A stretch of 64,000 nt of DNA. It comes from Oxyruncus cristatus (Eukaryota > Chordata > Aves > Passeriformes > Cotingidae). Location: the NCBI GenBank assembly GCA_013399855.1, contig VXAY01004755.1, forward strand, positions 568,546 through 632,545. Reading direction: 5' to 3'. This document shows positions 59,106-64,000 of the stretch, one piece after another. How positions within the stretch are numbered: the stretch's first letter is position 1; every line of letters begins with the position of its first letter. The notes beneath the pieces are model-generated. The model was not told where the DNA came from, did not search any database, and saw only the letters and a list, made by a program, of their open reading frames with translations. The position numbers and the translations under genes were made by a program.

Positions 59106-60414
59106 GCAGCCCTGCAGGCTACAAGGCCCTTTTCTGTCCACCTTTTTCACAATTCCCAAATCAGTTCCACTTGATTCCAATGGCTTTCTGATAAGGAGAC
59201 CTGCCTGACACAGAATACATCGGGAGTGTGCAACCAAGACTTTAAAGAGTCATCTTGATTTTTAGGAGGTTGGCTTGGAAGTAGCATAAGGGCATCTAAA
59301 GCATCTTGATGCAGCAAAAAGAAAATTATCTGGTTTCACTGTACCTGTTTAAAGCAAGGCCCTGGAAACAGGCTGGGAAGAGACAGGGTATTTCAGCAGC
59401 CAGAGTGCCACGGCAGTCTTTTTCTCTGCACGAAAGGTCTCTCCCACCACAGCTGCTTTTGCACTGGAAAACGATGGAGAGGGAAGGCAGAGACTGCTCC
59501 CGTGGCTTGGAAAGACAAGGCTCGCTGTGCCACCTGCAGGGCTTGCTGGAAAAGATGCCTCTCGTAGGGATTAGCATTGGCTGCAAGTCGGGAGCCACTG
59601 TTTCCATCCGGGATGGAGCAGCTTCCCAACAGCGAATTAGCATATGAGCAAGAACATAAAACGAGCTGTAGAACGATCCATTGAGTGGTTTCACTCCATG
59701 CCTACCTGGGCTCACCTACCTGGGAAATTTATGTTCTGTTGAATGGGGGAAACTAAATAAAACCAAAGCACAAAAGAGAATCAAATCTGAGTTATGCAGT
59801 TGACACATAAGTTCTGTGGAACCTCTCTTATATGGATCTACCTCTGATTCCCCCTGCACTGAGCAGCACTTCTTCACCAGGACTCCCTCATTATGTTTGG
59901 CTTCTGATTTAATGCAATTATCTCCCTATAATTAGTTACTAATATTTCTCCAAATGCACTCCTTTGCCCAGTGTTTTGCTTGAGCAAACGACCTGAACAA
60001 AGGAGTTCAGGACATGGCCTAAGTATACACCTAAAGCTAACTTAGAAAAAGATCAGAGTTTGTCAGGAAGGTTAAAAATACATGTTCCATTTTGGCTGAG
60101 GCCTCCTTTGCCTTCTTTATGGGTTGTGAGAGCCTGCAGTGGAGGACAGGAGCTGAAAGAGGTCTGTTAAGTCACTGTGTTTGCTCCTGGTGATCTGTGC
60201 TGGACAGGCAGTCCAGAATAATCAAGTCCTCTTTATTTGATCCTCCTGCCAACACACTGATTGCTCCTGCCTTCTGCAGCAGGGTTTAAATGTCCCAGGA
60301 GATGGGGTTTCCACCACTTTCACTAAAAAATCGTTTACATAGCCCGGTAGATTCGGCCCCTGGGGAGGTTTTTTTATTGTGTTTGGTTTCAGTGAGAGCC
60401 TCGGAGGTGTCGGC
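59106..60414. other. Non-genic stretch
   Basis: No gene recognised. Two overlapping frames of 113 and 129 codons on opposite strands at 59306-59715 lack domains. The right end of this region (59560-59700) is listed as a candidate regulatory block. Confidence 0.5.
59560..59700. promoter_or_regulatory. ATTAGCAT-repeat block, candidate noncoding element
   Basis: The exact octamer ATTAGCAT occurs at 59570-59577 and again at 59636-59643, 66 bp apart, with retained CpGs between and after (gcaagtcggg, catccggg, cagcgaatt, aaacgagctg, gaacgatcc). ATTAGCAT resembles a POU/homeodomain composite site. No repeat signature is present. Function is inferred. Confidence 0.28.
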
Positions 60415-60485
60415 CGGTGATTGATTATTGTTTGTATTGTGGTAGCACCTACAGGCACCCGCTGAAACTGCAGACCTGCTCTGCG
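60415..60485 (-). mobile_element. Ancient SINE 3' tail relic, antisense
   Basis: GTGATTGATTATTGTTTGTA then TTGTGGTAGCACCTACAGGC ACCC resembles the complement of the old amniote SINE tail 'ggggctcctaggtgctacnataatacaaataataat'. The order attatt...tgtattgtggtagcacctacaggc is the informative part. The body is decayed. It runs through the longest open frame in the window and argues against that frame being a gene. Confidence 0.55.
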
Positions 60486-62739
60486 AGGTGCGGCCGTGCC
60501 CGAATTCCCTGCAGGAAGGACAGTTGAGCCAGGCAGAGGCACAGAAACATGGAATGATTCCCCAAGCCCAAGCAGTGACATGTAAAGGCATCGAGGAGGG
60601 GAAACAAGATGCTGTAAATCTGAGCAACTCCTGGGCACCACATCCAGAGCAGCACCTCGAGCATCCAGGTGATGCTTGCAGACCCAGGGGAGGTGTTCTG
60701 GGGAAAGGAGCACAAGAAATAATCATGCTACAAAGTGAAACAAGAATCCCATAACAAGTAAAGCCCATCAGGGCTGAGGCTTGTCTGCGGCAGAAGCCAC
60801 GTGCGCACGGGTTAAAGCTCCACTGCTGGGCCCTCCCTCGAGCCGTGCGGGAAACAGGGAGACACTCTGAGCACAGCAACAGGAACGAAGAAAAATCAAG
60901 TTGAGCGTCAAAGGTTAAGCCACCAGACGAGGGTTGCAGGAGGTGGTAGATTATGTGAGCCTCTTGTATTTTAACTCAATTCTTCCCTTCCCACTTGAAA
61001 CAAATGCTCTTTTTTGGACACCAGCGGCCTCCTTCCCATTTGTTCTCAGATGAGGTTTGCTGTGAGAAGCAGCACCTGGACTAAACCATTCCAGAGTTAA
61101 AACAAACCATTTGTTGACTCCTCAGATGGCAAGGGGGACATAGGTATTGAGATCAAGGTTAACACCTTCATTCAGCCAGGCTCTCCATCCAGTTGGGGAA
61201 TCACTCAACAGCTCTGCAAATAGAACCCAAGATCCCACCGACTTCACGACTTTCTTCCTGCCCTGTGCAACTCTTACAAGCCATCAGAGCACAGAAATAC
61301 AGCTCTGCAGAGTGAAGAAAAAAACTACTATACTATGATGTCTGTTACTCTGATGGATGGTTAAAACAGAAGCTAAAACTTGAGATGCATAAATAACTGA
61401 TTTTGTATTTGCTTGTATTATAGAAAAATGAAGGAAGAGAGATTAGTTGGGCAGCAACCCAAAATAAACATTATTTTTTTAGATTTTTTTTTTCCAGTGA
61501 ACTGAAAAACAGAAGCTAGTAACATTTTGCCTTCAAACAAAACATTTAATTTGACCCAAGGCAAAATACTTAAAAATAACTTAAAAGTTAATGTCTAAGT
61601 TTCTCATTTGAAACAAAAATACCAAATTGCTTTTTTTCTCTCCCAGTGTCCAAGTGTTCCGACCGGTTTCCAAAACCGGTAGTAGGGCACATTGCCTTTG
61701 TTTTAACCAATGGATTTCAGCACCTATGTTTGAGAGCCTTCATTTGACCAAAAAACTGTATGTCCTGAGGCGGGGGAAAAGAACAGAACGGAAGAGATTT
61801 TGGCCAACAAGTGGCTGAGCTTTGGTCAGTGCAGATGGCACTCGGTTTCCTCACTGCTGGCACAGCCCTGCAAGGGGGAGCACAAACACAGGGACATCCC
61901 AAAGATCCTCTTTCCTGCACATTTTTTTGACTGTACCTATATTCCTACAACCCAAAGAGCTCCCTGGGCTGCCCTGATGGCACCACACTGGACTGACCTA
62001 CTGTCCTATAACAGACCCTCTGCCAAGGGGGTGGCACAGCCAGGGCGCAGCTTTGCTGGAACCCCACAGGCTACACCCCAAGTTTTCTAATCATTAGTTC
62101 CCCCTAAGCATGCAAAAGTATCTCTCAGAGCAAGAAAACCCAGAGGACATGAGAACCTCATCAAAAGATTAAAGCTCCACTTCTTGTGTCAACATCAGGT
62201 CAGACTGGAGAGGACACGGAGGCACACGCTGGAGCTTAACCTGAAAGTTAGGGCAGCACAGAATGTGGGCAGTGGTGCTTTTACTCCCAGTGTCTCTTCT
62301 CCCGTGATTCAGAAGCGTCTGGCCAGAAAGTACTTGGCCCCACAATGTGCCATCATCACTGGGATCCTCCCATCTCATTCCTGAGGTCTGTTTATGAGGC
62401 TGAGAAAAGCCATCCAGAGACCCACCATAATCCACGGGCTGTCTAAAATATCCACAAGAGCCCTCCCGAGTCACGAAGATGACAAATGTGTATCCAGCGA
62501 GGACTGTTCTCCACTCCTTCGGTTTCAGCAACTCAAAATGAACTTCCAGAGCATCGTGACCCTGCGAAGCCGAACCGTGCGTCCCTCGGGACCATCTCAT
62601 TCCTTTCTCGCTCCCCCTCATCAAATAAAGCCCGGAGTTCGTGCGTCATTCTGACACATACCCTTCAGGAAGTGATGGGAAGAGGATAGATTTTCTTCCT
62701 GCTAATGCCCCGACTGTGTCCCTGCAGCACGAGGTCCCT
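60486..62739. other. Non-genic stretch
   Basis: No recognised gene or LINE. An inverted ACCGGTTT/AAACCGGT pair lies at 61662-61680. The region 61320-61620 is AT-rich and stop-dense. Confidence 0.5.
61662..61680. repeat. Small perfect inverted repeat with CCGGTT cores
   Basis: ACCGGTTT (61662-61669), spacer CCA, AAACCGGT (61673-61680). Each arm contains an ACCGGT palindrome, and the AACCGGT word is the core recognised by Grainyhead/CP2-family factors. Whether it is bound is unknown. Confidence 0.85.
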
Positions 62740-62960
62740 CATTCCCACAGTACCAGGCGGGTAACCCGAGGAGCCATGACCAATGTGCTGTCGGATTAGC
62801 GTCGCTGGTGACACTGTCAGCAGCTCTCTGCTGGGCTCCTTAAGAGAATATCCTGCTGTGAGTCACAACAAGGCTTGTGTTCGGGAGGCGCGGAGATCTC
62901 ATCCAGCAAATTACAACGCGCCACAGTGAATTTCAGGATTCCTGCTCGGAGGCCTCCCGG
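62740..62960. promoter_or_regulatory. CpG-retaining motif block, candidate noncoding element
   Basis: Repeat-free stretch with gaccaatg (CCAAT), gtcggattagcgtcgctgg (homeodomain core between CpGs), TGAGTCA at 62859-62865 (AP-1/MAF-like), gttcgggaggcgcggag and aattacaacgcgccacag. CpG retention is well above the flanks. No start site, TATA box or coding frame is apparent. Enhancer or silencer activity is inference. Confidence 0.3.
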
Positions 62961-63333
62961 GGACTGACCCACACGGCGGGTGCTGTATCAAGGGGAAAAG
63001 CCACCTGCTGCACAAAGCCTGGGCTGCCAACCACCAAGACCCACCTGTGGCCAAGGAGCACGAGAGGCTGGGACTGCGAGGCTGCTCCTCAACTTCTCCA
63101 CGGTTTGGCAGAGCAAGGAATGGGTTTGGGTCACTGCAGCAATTTGTCCAAAGAGTGCTGGGATCACGTATCGGTAACTCTTCAATACTGACACGTGTTC
63201 GTTGTCCTAATTAGTAATTACAGAAAGCAGGATGACTCACTCACAAGATGGGCTGGGGAGACCACTGGTTGGACCAGCCTTGCTCCCAGTGTGTGCTGGG
63301 CTGGGAGTCATGTGCACGGCTGGCTGGGAATAA

Positions 63334-63571
63334 CTGCAGCAGGGGAGGGTTAGGTTAGATATCAGAAAGAAATTCTTACAGAGAGGGTAATCAGCCATTG
63401 GAATGGGCTGCCCAGGGTAGTGGTGGATTCTCTGTCCCTGGAGGTGTTTAAGATGAGGATGGATGTGGCATTTAGTTCCATAGTCTGGTAACCGCGGTGG
63501 TGTTGGATCAAGAGTTGGACTTGATGATCTCAGAGGTCCTTTCCAACCCATCTGATTCTCTGATTCTATGA
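63334..63571 (+). mobile_element. CR1 LINE, 3' end, same subfamily as 44793-45249
   Basis: Sense copy reading AGATATCAGAAAGAAATTCT, TACAGAGAGGGTAATCAGCC, TGGAATGGGCTGCCCAGGGT, CCTGGAGGTGTTTAAGATGA, GTGGTGTTGGATCAAGAGTT and GGACTTGATGATCTCAGAGG, ending TCTGATTCTCTGATTCTATG. By eye it differs from the 44793 copy at roughly 20 of about 240 positions. One T is missing in the ATTCTTACAG stretch, which breaks the ORF2 frame kept in the other copy. Confidence 0.96.
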
Positions 63572-63671
63572 AAAGCCAGCTCTAAAACAGCCTCTCTTCA
63601 GCCCAGGACAGACAGAGCACTGGGTACCCAACCAGGAACAGAGCAATGAACTGAAACTCCAAAATCTTCAC

Positions 63672-64000
63672 AGAGTGGGTCAGGTTGGAAGGGATCAGCT
63701 GATCCAACCTCCCCACTCAAGCACGGTCACCCCAGAGCACATGGCACACCATTGTGTTCAGACAGTTTGGAATATCTCCAGGGAGGGAGATTCCACACCC
63801 TCTCTGGGAAATCTCTTCCAGTGCAGGGTCATTCACAAAGGAAAGAAGTTCTTCCTCACGTTCAGGTGGAACTTCCCGGGCATCAGTTCCTGCCTGTTGC
63901 CTCTTGTCCAATTGCTGGGCACCTCCGACCCCTCCCTGCAGATACTGATTGATACTGATGAGGTCCCCTCTCTGTTGTCTCTTCTTGAGGCTGAACAGGC
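63672..64000 (-). mobile_element. CR1 LINE, antisense, cut by window end
   Basis: GTCAGGTTGGAAGGGATCAG, GATATCTCCAGGGAGGGAGA-like and CTCCAGGGAGGGAGATTCCA, AAAGAAGTTCTTCCTCACGT, TTGCCTCTTGTCCAATTGCT and TCCCCTCTCTGTTGTCTCTT follow the complement of the CR1 3' UTR and ORF2 end, in a different subfamily from its neighbour. It continues beyond the window, so full length is unknown. It faces the preceding CR1 tail to tail across about 100 bp. Confidence 0.9.

Noticed and set aside
60286..60879. 197-codon open frame on the complement, the longest in the window
   Set aside because: No domain, biased Cys/Ser-rich composition, overlaps another long frame in a second phase, and runs through an ancient SINE tail.

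Overview
The window looks like nuclear DNA from a bird, taken from a draft assembly. The main evidence is ten 3'-end fragments of CR1 LINEs. They carry the avian signatures: 8-bp ATTCTATG-type terminal repeats, a conserved block next to the 3' end that reads TTGGAAGGGACC on the antisense strand, and 5' truncation. Ancient amniote repeats are also present: MIR/core-SINE relics and a palindromic MITE. Codon structure is absent, (TG)n, (CAA)n and poly-A/T tracts are scattered throughout, and a 22-N assembly gap lies at 57783-57804. Nothing in the sequence identifies the species. The density and types of CR1 would suit a neoavian, but that is inference.

I find no protein-coding gene, tRNA, rRNA, CRISPR array or bacterial-type operon. 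The open frames are all short (197 codons at most), overlap one another on both strands, match no family I recognise, and several run through repeats. The one coding remnant I can name is the C-terminal end of a CR1 ORF2 protein (complement of 44881-45228). The window is best read as intergenic or long-intron sequence. A small exon could have escaped inspection by eye.

Layout. 1-7200: single-copy sequence with poly-T tracts and one CR1 tail (4688-4838). 7211-7957: two older CR1 fragments. 8000-18600: mostly single-copy, with candidate regulatory blocks (about 8640-8760, 10520-11040, 17700-17900) and a 2-copy tandem repeat at 13651. 18600-22900: three core-SINE relics and one CR1. 30600-33550: the most structured stretch, with a perfect hairpin, a CR1 that has lost its 3' end, an unexplained 660-bp segment of LTR-like composition, and two ancient repeats side by side. 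37868-45250: three CR1 copies, including the youngest-looking one, and a homeodomain-motif-rich block at 42240-42500. 46700-47360: two adjacent hairpins, a second motif-dense block and a (TG)19 microsatellite. 56950-60480: a degenerate 30-bp tandem repeat, the N gap, a clear MIR and another SINE relic. 62740-64000: a last motif-dense block, then two CR1 copies tail to tail, the second cut by the window edge.

There is no gene circuit to describe. If the window has a function it is probably cis-regulatory. Several AT-rich, repeat-free blocks have clustered homeodomain, POU, forkhead, GATA or NFI-like words and unusual CpG retention, as conserved noncoding elements near developmental genes often do. 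That is inference from composition, and multi-species alignment would decide it. I did not find a new biological system here.
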